Shown: positions 18,798-29,732 of the stretch, piece by piece
Numbering within the stretch: the stretch's first letter is position 1
How the letters are laid out: each line of letters begins with the position of its first letter
NCBI RefSeq assembly: GCF_014269035.2
Contig: NZ_JABWRP020000008.1
Coordinates: 124,001 to 188,000, forward strand
Origin: Pseudomonas vlassakiae
GTDB taxonomy: Bacteria; Pseudomonadota; Gammaproteobacteria; Pseudomonadales; Pseudomonadaceae
Direction: 5' to 3'
DNA: 64,000 nt
The notes under the pieces: generated by a model
What the model was told of the DNA's origin: nothing
The model's input: the letters and a program-made list of their open reading frames with translations, nothing else
Database searches by the model: none
Translations under genes and position numbers: made by a program

Positions 18798-19319
18798 ATG
18801 TCCCGTATCCAGTTCCCCAACAAGACTCGCCTCGGCCTGCTGAGCATCGCCCTGGTGGGCGGTATCAACCTGGCGTCTTCGGCATTTGCCGTCGAGGCAC
18901 TGCCGCAAGGCTACCAGCTGGCGGCTGCGGAAAAGGCCGGCGAGGGCAAGTGCGGCGAAGGCAAGTGCGGTGCCAGTGGCGCCAAGGCCAAAGCCACCCA
19001 GGCCGAAGGCAAGTGCGGCGAGGGCAAGTGTGGCGCCAGCGGGGCCAAGGCTACCCAGGCTGAAGGCAAATGCGGTGAAGGCAAGTGCGGCGACGCTTCG
19101 TTTGCCCGCACGGACGCCGACCATGACGGCCGCGTGTCCCGCGCCGAACTGCTGGCGGTCGCGCCGAAGGCCGGTGCCGAGTTCGATGCCATCGATGCCA
19201 ACCACGACGGCTACCTTTCCGAAGCCGAGGTCTACCAGTTCCGCAAGCATCAGTTCGACGCCAACGGCAAACCCTTCCCGACCGACCTGTACAGCAAGCT
19301 GAGCCAGGCAAAGCACTGA
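18798..19319 (+). CDS. Exported EF-hand protein with six EGKCG motifs (MNIO-modified metallopeptide precursor)
   Basis: A 173-residue secreted protein with a signal peptide (cleavage after residues 29-31, AFA). Its only cysteines, C52, C57, C73, C78, C92 and C97, all lie in EGKCG motifs arranged as three tandem pairs. Two canonical EF-hand loops follow (D106-E117 and D133-E144). EGKCG-bearing precursors next to DUF692/MNIO and DUF2063 genes are known as bufferin or HvfA-type peptides, whose cysteines are oxidised to metal-binding heterocycles. The EF-hands point to Ca or another divalent ion. AGGAG sits eight bases before the ATG. Confidence 0.85.
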   Translation: MSRIQFPNKTRLGLLSIALVGGINLASSAFAVEALPQGYQLAAAEKAGEGKCGEGKCGASGAKAKATQAEGKCGEGKCGASGAKATQAEGKCGEGKCGDASFARTDADHDGRVSRAELLAVAPKAGAEFDAIDANHDGYLSEAEVYQFRKHQFDANGKPFPTDLYSKLSQAKH

Positions 19320-19332
19320 CCCGCAGCGGCAT

Positions 19333-19358
19333 CCTCCCCAGGCTGCCAGCCGGGGAGG
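19333..19358 (+). promoter_or_regulatory. Intercistronic hairpin between precursor and MNIO genes
   Basis: CCTCCCC (19333-19339) pairs with GGGGAGG (19352-19358). Inside, after one bulged A, GGCT pairs with AGCC around a GCC loop. It lies 13 bases after the precursor stop and 24 before the MNIO start. No T-run follows, so it may slow 3' decay or partly stop transcription, giving more precursor than enzyme. This role is inferred. Confidence 0.5.
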
Positions 19359-19382
19359 GCGCTGCACCTCAAGGAGCCTGCG

Positions 19383-20228
19383 ATGAGTACTCAAACCAAC
19401 CTGCAGGGCGCCGGCCTGGGCTTGCGCCGTGCACTGCTGCCAGAGCTGCTGAGCATGGACAGCACAGCCGTGGACTTTCTCGAATGCGCGCCAGACAACT
19501 GGATCGGCGTCGGCGGCGCCTTCGGCGAAGGCCTGGCGCAACTGGCCGAGCGCTATCCGCTGGCTTGTCATGGCCTGTCGTTGTCGCTGGGCGGCCCGGC
19601 ACCGCTGGACCATGGCTTCCTGCGCCAGATTCGCGCCTTTCTCGACCGTCACCAGGTGCCGCTGTTCAGCGAACACCTGAGCTACTGCGCCGATGACGGC
19701 CATCTGTACGACCTCATCCCCATGCCGTTCACCGAAGCAGCCGTGCGCCATACTGCCCAGCGCATTGCTGAAGTCCAGGATGCCCTGGGTCGGCGGATTG
19801 CCGTGGAGAATATCTCTTACTACGCCGCACCGTATCAGGCGATGAGCGAAATCGAGTTTCTGCAGGCGGTGTTGAGTGAAGCCGACTGCGACGTGCTGCT
19901 GGACATCAACAATATCGTGGTCAATGCCTGCAACCATGGCTACGACGCTGCCGGGTTCCTGGCCCAGGTGCCGGCCGAACGGGTGGTCTGCCTGCATGTG
20001 GCCGGGCACTACGACCAAGCGCCGGACCTGAAGATCGACACCCATGGTGCCAGCGTCAGGCCTGATGTCTGGGGCCTGCTGGCCAGTGCCTACCAGCACT
20101 TGGGGCCGGTGCCGACCTTGCTTGAGCGCGACTTCAACCTGCCACCGCTGGCCGAACTGCTGGTCGAGGTGGAGTACATTCGCAGCCTGCAATCAACAGC
20201 GCAGGCCTTGGCGGTGCGCCATGGCTGA
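19383..20228 (+). CDS. DUF692/MNIO-family iron oxidative enzyme
   Basis: A 281-residue TIM-barrel enzyme of the multinuclear non-haem iron family (DUF692, BufB/HvfB type). Conserved metal-ligand blocks are seen: [50 protein letters not shown] and DTHGASV. Such enzymes modify cysteines in precursor peptides; the EGKCG protein directly upstream is the evident substrate. AAGGAG precedes the ATG by eight bases. Its last eight bases overlap the DUF2063 gene, so the pair is translationally coupled. Confidence 0.9.
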   Translation: MSTQTNLQGAGLGLRRALLPELLSMDSTAVDFLECAPDNWIGVGGAFGEGLAQLAERYPLACHGLSLSLGGPAPLDHGFLRQIRAFLDRHQVPLFSEHLSYCADDGHLYDLIPMPFTEAAVRHTAQRIAEVQDALGRRIAVENISYYAAPYQAMSEIEFLQAVLSEADCDVLLDINNIVVNACNHGYDAAGFLAQVPAERVVCLHVAGHYDQAPDLKIDTHGASVRPDVWGLLASAYQHLGPVPTLLERDFNLPPLAELLVEVEYIRSLQSTAQALAVRHG

Positions 20229-20952
20229 TTCACTGCATGAACAGCTGCTGCGCATGGCTGGCCATATCCGCGATCCGCAGGCCAATCCGCCACCGCCTGG
20301 TATCGAAGCGCGGCGCCTGGCGGTGTATCGGCAGCTGTTCTTCGGCAACCTGCAGGCACTGCTGGCCGGCAGCTTTCCGGTGCTGCACGCCAGTCTCGCT
20401 GCCGAGCACTGGCAGGGGTTGTGCGAAGACTTCTACGCCAACCATCGCTGCCACACGCCGCTGTTCACCGAAGTGGGCAGCGAGTGGGTCGAATACCTGC
20501 GAGGGCGAGGCGAGCAGCCCGGGTGGATCGCCGAGCTTGCCCATTACGAGTGGATAGAGACGGCATTGTTGCTCAGTGATGCCGCCGAACCTGAGCATGC
20601 CCCGGAGGGTGATCTGCTGGTTGGCGTGCCGGTGCTGTCCAGCCTGGCTATGCCATTGGCCTATGCCTGGCCGGTCAGCCATATCGGGCCGGACCATCTG
20701 CCGGGCGAGGCGCCCGATGAGCCCACCTTGCTGCTGGCTCATCGAGGTAAAGACCACAAGGTGGCCTTTTCGCGCCTTGCGCCGCTGGCCCATGCGCTGT
20801 TGCAGTCGTTGCAGGACCAGCCCATGAGCGGGCGCGAACATCTGGCGGCATTGGCCGCAGCTGCCGGCGTCGAACCCGCTGCCATCGCGGCACCTGGCCT
20901 GGCGCTGCTGCACAGCCTGAAAGCCCAGGGCGTCGTGCTCGGCACCCGATAG
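20221..20952 (+). CDS. DUF2063 partner protein of the MNIO enzyme
   Basis: A 243-residue protein. The N-terminal part (about 1-95) is the DUF2063 domain, annotated as putative DNA-binding ([34 protein letters not shown]). The rest is the BufC/HvfC C-terminal region ([17 protein letters not shown]). In characterised systems this partner binds the precursor leader and delivers it to the MNIO enzyme. The ATG at 20221 overlaps the MNIO gene end by eight bases. Its presence completes the three-gene cassette. Confidence 0.88.
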   Translation: MADSLHEQLLRMAGHIRDPQANPPPPGIEARRLAVYRQLFFGNLQALLAGSFPVLHASLAAEHWQGLCEDFYANHRCHTPLFTEVGSEWVEYLRGRGEQPGWIAELAHYEWIETALLLSDAAEPEHAPEGDLLVGVPVLSSLAMPLAYAWPVSHIGPDHLPGEAPDEPTLLLAHRGKDHKVAFSRLAPLAHALLQSLQDQPMSGREHLAALAAAAGVEPAAIAAPGLALLHSLKAQGVVLGTR

Positions 20953-21085
20953 GTGCGAGCGGTGATGCGTTTACTGATACTTGATCACGATCGCCTTGAG
21001 CCTGCGCCCTTCGACATAGGCTGCCAGTGGCTGGCTGCCGTGAACAGAGTCGAAGGGACTGTAGGGCACAAATTGCCACTGAGGG

Positions 21086-21478
21086 TCAGCGGCGGTAGTA
21101 GCGATGGTCAGCATCGTAATGGTGGGCCCGCTCGTGTCGGCGCTCCCAGTCGCGGCGGCGCTCCGCCTCACGGCGCGCCTCTTCCCGCCGCCATTGGGCC
21201 CGGCGCCATTCTTCGCGGCGGCGGTCTTCGCTGTGGTAGTGCCAGCGGCCGTCGCGCCAGTAGCGGTCATCATCATGGGCGAGCAGTGGCCCTGGCTGGC
21301 CGTCGGCGATGCGGGCCAGGTTCGGCCAAGGGCTCTGGGCCGGCTTGGTCGGCGACGGGGCGATGGTTTCAGTGGCCAGGGCCGCTTTCGACGCGTGGAT
21401 CGGTGTCGCTGAGGCAGAGCCCATGGCTACCAAGGCGAACAGGCCGGCAAAGAGGATTCTCGGGATATGGCGTTTCAT
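21086..21478 (-). CDS. Small exported Arg-rich protein
   Basis: A 130-residue protein with a signal peptide (KRHIPRILFAGLFALVAMGSASA). After a Pro-rich stretch there is a long region of Arg, Glu, Trp and His (for example REEWRRAQWRREEARREAE) that is probably helical. The family is unknown to me. The ATG at 21478 was chosen over 21511 because it directly precedes the charged n-region of the signal. A second reading frame continues downstream of its stop (20971-21111), which might be a frameshifted tail; see findings. Confidence 0.6.
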   Translation of the reverse strand: MKRHIPRILFAGLFALVAMGSASATPIHASKAALATETIAPSPTKPAQSPWPNLARIADGQPGPLLAHDDDRYWRDGRWHYHSEDRRREEWRRAQWRREEARREAERRRDWERRHERAHHYDADHRYYRR

Positions 21479-21753
21479 CGGCGTAGGCAACCCCAGGTTG
21501 TCATTGAACATGCGGTTGGGCAGCGCCGTAAGGCGGCGCCCACCGCGAGCGTGAGCATGTCCAGATAGACAAGTAATTGGGGAAAAGTTCTGTTCGTTCA
21601 GCGGCTTAGCGTCTACACGTCGCTGAACCAGACCAATGGCCCGCCTGCAAAGCCTCTTCGAGCCGTTCGACCGGGGCGGGCAGAGCGGCGCCGATGGCTT
21701 GTGCGTGACAATCCTGTTGCCACGCCTGGGTTGATGCGTCTGAGCGCCTGGGG

Positions 21754-22455
21754 TCAGCGGCCGAGCATCACGGTCTGCAGTTGCGCCTGAGCCTGCTGTA
21801 CGGTCTTCGCCTGAGCCGTGAGGTCTTGCAGCAAGGCATTCAGTTCAGCCTGCACCTTGGGGTCGTTGACCTTGACGATCGGCCCGTTGATCTCGATCTG
21901 CGCCTTGTGGGCATCCACGTAGTCGGCGACTTTCAGGCTGCTGTCGAGGGTGCCGTTGATCTGTGGCAGCACCTGCAGGAAGGTCTCGGCCGGGACGCTG
22001 ACGGTGCGGTCGTAGGCCTTGTCGTAGACCAGCTTGAGGTCATCGGGCTGCTTGAGCTGGGCATGGGCGCTGTCGGCCTTGGCTTTTTGCGCCTGCAGCT
22101 GGACACCCATGTCGTTCAGACCGGTCTGTACCGCCTTGATGTCGTCACGGCGACTGGTGATATCGTTCAGCGACCGCACCGCACCTTTCTGCAGCAGGCT
22201 GCCCAGCGGTTTCACCGCGCTATCCATGGCACCGTTGAAATCGGTGATCACCGCGTAATGGTCGTTGTAGGGGCCAAACGCCTTGGACTCGTCAGCGCTC
22301 GGCTTGGGCACGTGAACGCCGGGTTTGTCGATGATACGGGTTTGCAGGAATTCGCTGAAGGCAGCGCGCTGCTTGGGTTCATTGTCGCCACAGGCGGCTA
22401 GGGCGAGGGGCAGGGCGAGGGCGAGTAACCAGTTGCGGCGGAATGAGACGTTCAT
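21754..22455 (-). CDS. DUF3053-family lipoprotein
   Basis: A 233-residue lipoprotein with signal peptide and lipobox LAAC (cysteine near residue 22: LALPLALAACGDN). The body matches the DUF3053 family pattern (EPKQRAAFSEFLQTRI near the N-terminus, AHAQLKQPDDLKLVYDKAYDRTV later) and ends in a Gln-rich helical segment. The start at 22455 directly precedes the signal peptide; the longer open frame to 22596 does not. The family is found in enterobacteria and pseudomonads without an assigned function. It stands alone. Confidence 0.82.
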   Translation of the reverse strand: MNVSFRRNWLLALALPLALAACGDNEPKQRAAFSEFLQTRIIDKPGVHVPKPSADESKAFGPYNDHYAVITDFNGAMDSAVKPLGSLLQKGAVRSLNDITSRRDDIKAVQTGLNDMGVQLQAQKAKADSAHAQLKQPDDLKLVYDKAYDRTVSVPAETFLQVLPQINGTLDSSLKVADYVDAHKAQIEINGPIVKVNDPKVQAELNALLQDLTAQAKTVQQAQAQLQTVMLGR

Positions 22456-22610
22456 GTCGATGAAACTCCGTAGGGGGGAGGGGCGCCAGCGCAATGGCTC
22501 GCGCGGCGGGCAAGGGTAGCGCTTTTTCAGGACTGGATCCAACTTGCGTTGTGGTGTTCGCCGCGGTATTTGCAGCGAACACCCGCAAGCCATCACTCAA
22601 TGCACCGGAA

Positions 22611-23348
22611 TTAAATCACCCGAGCCTGATACAGGGCTTCCAGCGCTTCCCCGCGCAGCCGCGAGAGGCGTTCGTCGCGCCGGTCACGCGGGTACTCCAG
22701 CCCGACCCGCAATTCCCGGCAGACCGTGCCGGGCCGGTTGCCGATCACCAATACCCGATCACTCAAGTACAGTGCCTCGTCCACATCGTGGGTCACCACG
22801 AGCAAGGCAATCCCGTGCCGGTGGGCCAGTTGCAACAGCAAGTCCTGCAGCTTGAACCGGGTAAACGCGTCCACCGCGCTGAACGGTTCATCGAGCAGCA
22901 ACAGTTGCGGCTGGCCATACAAGCCGCGGGCGATGGCCACGCGTTGCGCCATGCCGCCCGACAGGGCTTTGGGTAGCGCATCAGCGAAGTCCGTAAGCCC
23001 GACTTCTTCGAGCAGCGCCGCAACCCTGGCGCGGTCGTAGCGGTTGTCCTCGCTGAAGCCGATATTGTCGGCCACGCTCAGCCAGGGCATCAGCTTGGGT
23101 TCCTGGAATACGAAACCCACCTGCTCAGGGCGCCGGTGCAGACGGCCGCTGAAGTGCGGGTCAAGCTGCGCCACCAGCCGCAGCAGTGTGCTCTTGCCGC
23201 AGCCACTGGGGCCGAGCAGGCTGACAATTTCGCCGGGCTGCAACTGCAGGTCGATCTGCCCGAGGACCGGGGTTGCACCGAAGGACTTGGCTTCGACCTG
23301 TATATCGAGCAGCGGCGCAACGGGCAGTGTGCTTAGGGGTTGGTTCAT
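22611..23348 (-). CDS. ABC importer ATPase, sulfonate/taurine type
   Basis: A 245-residue ATPase with Walker A GPSGCGKST, the signature LSGGMAQR, Walker B LLLLDEPF and the switch His in VVTHDVDEAL. The EPKLMPWLSVADNIGF segment is typical of SsuB/TauB-like nitrate-sulfonate-taurine importers. It is the last gene of a three-gene operon, four bases after the permease stop. The ATG at 23348 was chosen over the longer frame because it fits this spacing. The exact substrate is unknown. Confidence 0.9.
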   Translation of the reverse strand: MNQPLSTLPVAPLLDIQVEAKSFGATPVLGQIDLQLQPGEIVSLLGPSGCGKSTLLRLVAQLDPHFSGRLHRRPEQVGFVFQEPKLMPWLSVADNIGFSEDNRYDRARVAALLEEVGLTDFADALPKALSGGMAQRVAIARGLYGQPQLLLLDEPFSAVDAFTRFKLQDLLLQLAHRHGIALLVVTHDVDEALYLSDRVLVIGNRPGTVCRELRVGLEYPRDRRDERLSRLRGEALEALYQARVI

Positions 23349-23352
23349 CGGT

Positions 23353-24159
23353 TCAGGCCTTTGTGTCGGTGCCGTCGAAGGTGTCGCGCCAGGCCAGCCA
23401 GCGTTTCTCCAGCCCGGCCAGTAGCCCATCGCTTAGCTTGCCAAGCAGGGCCAGGGCGATGATTGCCGCCAGCACCAGGTCTGGCCGGGAGGTTTCCCGC
23501 CCGTCGCTGAGCAGGTAGCCCAGGCCGCGGGTGGCGGCGATCAGCTCGGCGGCCACGAGGAACATCCAGCTCAGGCTCAGTGCACTGCGCAGGCCGGTGA
23601 ATACACCGGGGATGGCGGCTGGCAACAGCACCCGCCGGGCCAGGCGCAGCGGGCCGAAGCCGTACATGCGGGCCACCTCGACCAGTTTGCGGTCGATGTT
23701 GCGGATCGCCGCCACGCCGTTGAGGTACACCGGGAAGAACGCGCCGATGGCAATCAGCGTGACTTTGGAGGTTTCACCAATACCTAGCCACAGCAGCAAC
23801 AGCGGCACCCAGGCCAGGCTGGGAATAGCCCGCAGGCTGGCGAAGGTCGGTTCGAGCCAGGCTTCGGCTTCGCGGCTGAGCCCGACCCAGGCGGCAAACA
23901 CCAGGCCGAGCAGGGCGCCAATGGCGAACCCGGCCAGCACGCGGCTCAGGCTGGCGCCGATGTGTTTCCACAAGGCACCGTCCGCCAGTTGCAGCAAGGT
24001 CTGGGCAACCTCGCTGGGGGCTGGCATTTGGTAGGACGCGATCCAGCCAAGGCGTACCACGGCCTCCAGCACAACGATCAGCGCCAGCGGCAAGGCCAGG
24101 CCCTTGGCCCGGCGCGGCCATTGACGCCGTGCAGGCACGGGCAAGGTGGTGGCGGTCAT
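23353..24159 (-). CDS. ABC importer permease, sulfonate/taurine type
   Basis: A 268-residue inner-membrane protein with six or so spans. The EAA loop contacting the ATPase reads ARMYGFGPLRLARRVLLPAAIPGVFTGLRSALSLSW in two adjoining blocks. It resembles SsuC/TauC/NrtB-type permeases in length and in IPSLAWVPLLLLWLGIGE. Its start overlaps the stop of the solute-binding gene by four bases (ATGA), so the two are coupled. Confidence 0.9.
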   Translation of the reverse strand: MTATTLPVPARRQWPRRAKGLALPLALIVVLEAVVRLGWIASYQMPAPSEVAQTLLQLADGALWKHIGASLSRVLAGFAIGALLGLVFAAWVGLSREAEAWLEPTFASLRAIPSLAWVPLLLLWLGIGETSKVTLIAIGAFFPVYLNGVAAIRNIDRKLVEVARMYGFGPLRLARRVLLPAAIPGVFTGLRSALSLSWMFLVAAELIAATRGLGYLLSDGRETSRPDLVLAAIIALALLGKLSDGLLAGLEKRWLAWRDTFDGTDTKA

Positions 24160-25118
24160 TCGATGTTGGCCTCGCCGAAGGACGGATCGATCAACTGGTC
24201 AATCACATGGTTGACGTCGGCACCGCGCTTGACCAGTTCCTCGGAGACCAGGATGGGCGCCGCCGCCTTGGAGGCCTTGGCATCGTCGGCAGTCAGCTGC
24301 GGGGCGGAGAGGTCGGTGCGCGACAGCTGGAGCCTGGCGACGTCCAGCGGCAGTTTGGACTCGTCAGCCAACAACTGTGCGAATTCGCCTGGATGCGCGA
24401 TTGCCCAGTGACGGGCCTTTTCATACGCCTTGATGACCGTGGCGATGGTTTGCGGGTGCTGTTTGGCAAAGGTCTCGGTGACACTGATCACGCCGTAGCT
24501 GTTTAAGTCCTTGTTGCGGTACAGCAGGCGCGAGCCCGCCTGCAGCTCGCTGGCGGCCATATGCGGGTCGAGGCCCGCCCAGGCGTCGACATCGCCTTTT
24601 TCCAGGGCGGTACGGCCGTCCGGGTGCTGCAGGTGCAACAGTTCGACGTCGTCCTTTTGCAGGCCGGCCTGTTCCAGGGCGCGCAAGGTGAACAGGTACG
24701 GGTCGGTGCCTTTGGTGGCGGCGATCTTCTTGCCCTTGAGGTCATTGACGCTGTTCAGCGGTGAGTCCTTGGCCACCACCAGCGCGGTCCATTCCGCGCG
24801 GCTGTACACATACACCGATTTGATCGGGCTGCCGTTGGCGCGGGCCAATACGGCGGAGAGGCTGGCGGAGGAGCCGAAGTCGGCACCGCCGCTATTGAGG
24901 TACTCCAGCGAGCGGTTGCTGCCCTGGCTGAACACCCAGCTGACCTTGGCGTCGGGCAAGGCTTGCTCCAGCCAGCCGAAGTGCTTCAGCACCAGGCTGA
25001 CCGGCGAGTAGTAGGCGTAGTCCAGGCGTACTTCCTTGGGGGCCTCTTCAGCGTGGGCGGTGGGGTTGAGAAGGAGCGCGGCCAGGCCAGCGGCGAGGGT
25101 CTTGAGAGGGAGGCGCAT
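24156..25118 (-). CDS. ABC solute-binding protein, aliphatic-sulfonate type
   Basis: A 320-residue periplasmic protein with signal peptide (LPLKTLAAGLAALLLNPTAHA). Its body matches SsuA-like binding proteins: VRLDYAYYSPVSLVLKHFGWLEQ, SGGADFGSSASLSAVLARANG and DAWAGLDPHMAASEL. It is the first gene of the importer operon. The ATG at 25118 begins the signal peptide; an upstream in-frame region to 25280 is non-coding in appearance. Sulfonates are the likely ligands, but related proteins bind nitrate, taurine or thiamine precursors. Confidence 0.87.
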   Translation of the reverse strand: MRLPLKTLAAGLAALLLNPTAHAEEAPKEVRLDYAYYSPVSLVLKHFGWLEQALPDAKVSWVFSQGSNRSLEYLNSGGADFGSSASLSAVLARANGSPIKSVYVYSRAEWTALVVAKDSPLNSVNDLKGKKIAATKGTDPYLFTLRALEQAGLQKDDVELLHLQHPDGRTALEKGDVDAWAGLDPHMAASELQAGSRLLYRNKDLNSYGVISVTETFAKQHPQTIATVIKAYEKARHWAIAHPGEFAQLLADESKLPLDVARLQLSRTDLSAPQLTADDAKASKAAAPILVSEELVKRGADVNHVIDQLIDPSFGEANIE

Positions 25119-25254
25119 TGCAGAATCCAGTCGAATGAAGGTGTGTTCATTCGATTGCAGGGGGCATGCCATTTGGCCATGCACTTGCCCCAGGCGTTGG
25201 CGCCATCCCTGTGGTAGCCGGTTGACCCACGCATGCCGTGTGGTAGAGACCGAC

Positions 25255-25283
25255 GCATACGCGGGTGAACCTGCTCCCACAGG
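25255..25283. repeat. Single REP-like element
   Basis: The stretch has the P. putida REP pattern (CGCGGGTGAACCTGCTCCCACAGG). It is one arm only, in the 245-base gap between the importer operon and the glycine-zipper gene. Nothing else was recognised in that gap. Confidence 0.5.
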
Positions 25284-25363
25284 CTACGTGGCTGGGCGCC
25301 TGGGCTGTACGCAGCTGTACTTTCTGTTGATCGGCTGTTGCCGTGCAGACAGTGCCTGAGGCC

Positions 25364-25840
25364 TCAAGGGTTGACCTGATAGCCACGCCCCTGCAGGCAC
25401 CCGCTGTAGGCACTGGCGTGCGCCGAACTTTGCGCCTGGCCCTGGTTGCGCCGGTCTTCGCGGCGCTCCTGGCGTTGCCGCGAGGCACCTACCGCAGCGC
25501 CGGCGGCTGCCCCCTGGCTTGCACGGTTCTGCCGATATTGCTCCTTGGCATTGTCGCCGACCCGGTCATACACCTCGTCGTGCTGGTTGCCCCGCACCTG
25601 AGCGCCAACCGCACCCGCTGCGGCTCCGGCCGCCGCGCCCTTGACCCTGCCGCCGACATGGCTGCCAGTGGAACTGCTGCTGGCGCTGTTTGCGGCGTTA
25701 GTCGCCACGGTGTTGCAGTCGTTGATGTCCAGCTGCATCTGTTGGCTGCTCTGGCCCTTGAGCGGCACCACCGACTGGGCCTGGGCTGCAGACGCCGCGC
25801 ACAGCAGCATCAGCAGGTAACTCCACGTGAACGCACGCAT
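25364..25840 (-). CDS. Exported glycine-zipper protein
   Basis: A 158-residue protein with a signal peptide (AFTWSYLLMLLCAASAAQA). A glycine-zipper stretch GGRVKGAAAGAAAGAVGAQV lies near the middle and a second one, GAAAGAAVGASR, later. Between and after them it is rich in Gln, Arg and Ser, with Cys near both ends (DINDCNTV and SGCLQGRGY). Such proteins are common outer-membrane or periplasmic proteins of unknown role in pseudomonads. Confidence 0.72.
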   Translation of the reverse strand: MRAFTWSYLLMLLCAASAAQAQSVVPLKGQSSQQMQLDINDCNTVATNAANSASSSSTGSHVGGRVKGAAAGAAAGAVGAQVRGNQHDEVYDRVGDNAKEQYRQNRASQGAAAGAAVGASRQRQERREDRRNQGQAQSSAHASAYSGCLQGRGYQVNP

Positions 25841-25975
25841 CGCACACCTCCAGCGGATGGGAATTGCATCTCACAGGATAGCCGGGGCTACGGTAGCTGG
25901 CGGTGTGCAGTTGCCGGCTGATCAGTAGCGTTTGCCGGTACTGGCCTTTTTGGGCGGGTACCGGCTGTGCAAGGC

Positions 25976-28200
<2,225 letters not shown>

Positions 28201-28230
28201 GGGCGGGGGCTCGGATCGGTGGAATGGCAG

Positions 28231-28252
28231 TCAGCCTGATTCAGGCTGAATC
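28231..28252. promoter_or_regulatory. Overlapping palindromes before the tetR-exporter unit
   Basis: TCAGCCTG (28231-28238) and CAGGCTGA (28242-28249) pair exactly around ATT, and GATTCAG (28238-28244) and CTGAATC (28246-28252) pair exactly around one G. The site is 30 bases upstream of the TetR start codon and next to an AT-rich stretch (28253-28273) that could hold the -10 or -35 box. Position and symmetry fit a TetR operator. Confidence 0.55.
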
Positions 28253-28462
28253 TAAATTCAATTTAAATTTAATGATTGCCACGGGCGGCCGACAGAAGGT
28301 GTCGCTGCACTGCGCCCGGATGGCGCACGCCACTAGGGAGAGCGCCCTCAGTTGTGGTACAACACGCTAGTTGACACCAGCTTCGCAGGCGCCCGGATGC
28401 GTCGCGGCTGGCTGGTGATTCCCTTGCACCTGCTCCTTTTACTGTGAAACGGAGATTCGAAG

Positions 28463-28783
28463 ATGACCGCCACCGACCGTCTGAGCCTGCTGCAGTACGA
28501 GCACCTGGGCCTGGACGATGTTGCCGCTGCCGAGTTCAAGGTGGCTCTGGAGGAGCTGCGTAAACTGGCGCTCGAAGACCGCTATGAACATCCCGCCGCC
28601 CTGCACCTGGGTGATATCGCTGACGCCGAGAACCGTCAGGAACTGGCTGAAACCAAAGGCTGGGGGATCGGTTTTCTGCAGGGGCTGACCTGCGCCAAGG
28701 CACTTACCCAGGAGCAACTGGAAGCACTGCGCCGAGTGTTCCAGGCCGCAGCGGAGCGCGCGATCAAGCGTATGTGCAGGTAA
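28463..28783 (+). CDS. Hypothetical 106-residue protein
   Basis: A soluble acidic protein, predicted mostly helical, with no motif I recognise. Parts read DDVAAAEFKVALEELRKLALEDRYEHPAALHLGDIADAENRQELAET, which looks like a regular folded domain. GGAG precedes the ATG by nine bases, and codon use matches the neighbouring genes. It stands alone between the TetR/exporter unit and the pqi operon. Confidence 0.65.
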   Translation: MTATDRLSLLQYEHLGLDDVAAAEFKVALEELRKLALEDRYEHPAALHLGDIADAENRQELAETKGWGIGFLQGLTCAKALTQEQLEALRRVFQAAAERAIKRMCR

Positions 28784-29135
28784 CTACCGCTTTATTGACC
28801 TTGCCGCTCTTCGCAATGGATAGCGGCAACCTGCGCATACATGACTCAAAGGCTATGGCTTTCTCGCCAATGCCTTATGTCATTGGCTAACTTCCTGTTT
28901 TTCAAGCGCTGTCGCGACCGGCGGCAGAACCGCGCAAAAAAACCTTCAGGGTCAACCAGGTAAGCCGCCAGGGCCGAACTTTCGAAACAGGCTTTTCCCT
29001 TCCGATGAAGACGAGCGCATCCGCCGTTTATCGACTTTACTGGAGAGGCGCTGCGGTCAAATCTTCATGTATCACGCGCATCGAGTAGTGGCTTTGAGTG
29101 ACGGCATGGAGTGACGCGGGCCTTTGGGGAAGACC
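28784..29135. other. 352-base gap before the pqi operon
   Basis: No gene was recognised. TTGCCGCT (28801-28808) and AGCGGCAA (28822-28829) form an exact 8-base stem 18 bases after the preceding stop, a possible terminator without a T-run. A smaller CCAATG/CATTGG pair lies further on. The promoter of pqiA must be in the second half, but no box stood out. Confidence 0.4.
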
Positions 29136-29732
29136 ATGAGCCAGAGCCAGACACTGATCATCTGTGAATACTGCGACGCGGTGTATGAACGTACGCCGGT
29201 GCACAAACATCAACGTGCATTGTGCGTGCGTTGTGGCGGCGTACTGTATCGCCATGCAAGTCTGACCATCCAGCAGCGTCTGGCGCTCAGTGTCACCGGC
29301 GCGATTCTGTTGATATTCGCCAATGCCTATCCGGTCATGACCATTGGCATGCAGGGGCTGACCAACTCTGCGACGCTCTGGGATTCGGTGCTGATCCTCA
29401 GCAGCGGCAGCATCACCTTCATTGCCCTGGTCATGGCCTTGGCCATCATCTTCGCGCCAGTCCTGCAGATTGCCTTGCTTTGCTGGGTGCTGAGCTTCGC
29501 CCTGGCCGGGCAGCGGGCGCCTGGCTTTGCCATGTGCATGCGCTGCCTGGAAGGGCTGCGGCCCTGGAGCATGCTGGAAGTCGGCCTGCTGGGCGCACTG
29601 GTGGCGGTGATCAAGCTGGCCGGCCTGCTCGAAGTGATCCCGGGCATCGGCCTGATCGCATTGGCAGCGCTGAGCATGCTGATCATCTACATTGCCGGGC
29701 GCGATATCCGCGACCTGTGGGACCCGCTATGA
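29136..29732 (+). CDS. pqiA: PqiA-family membrane protein (first copy)
   Basis: A 198-residue protein with a short zinc-ribbon-like N-terminus (CEYCDAVYERT and CVRCGG) and four membrane spans starting at LALSVTGAILLIFANAYPVM. E. coli PqiA is a fused double unit; here the two halves are separate genes. PqiA works with the MCE protein PqiB and lipoprotein PqiC in moving lipids between inner and outer membranes. The ATG at 29136 follows GGGGAAG. It overlaps the second copy by four bases. Confidence 0.88.
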   Translation: MSQSQTLIICEYCDAVYERTPVHKHQRALCVRCGGVLYRHASLTIQQRLALSVTGAILLIFANAYPVMTIGMQGLTNSATLWDSVLILSSGSITFIALVMALAIIFAPVLQIALLCWVLSFALAGQRAPGFAMCMRCLEGLRPWSMLEVGLLGALVAVIKLAGLLEVIPGIGLIALAALSMLIIYIAGRDIRDLWDPL

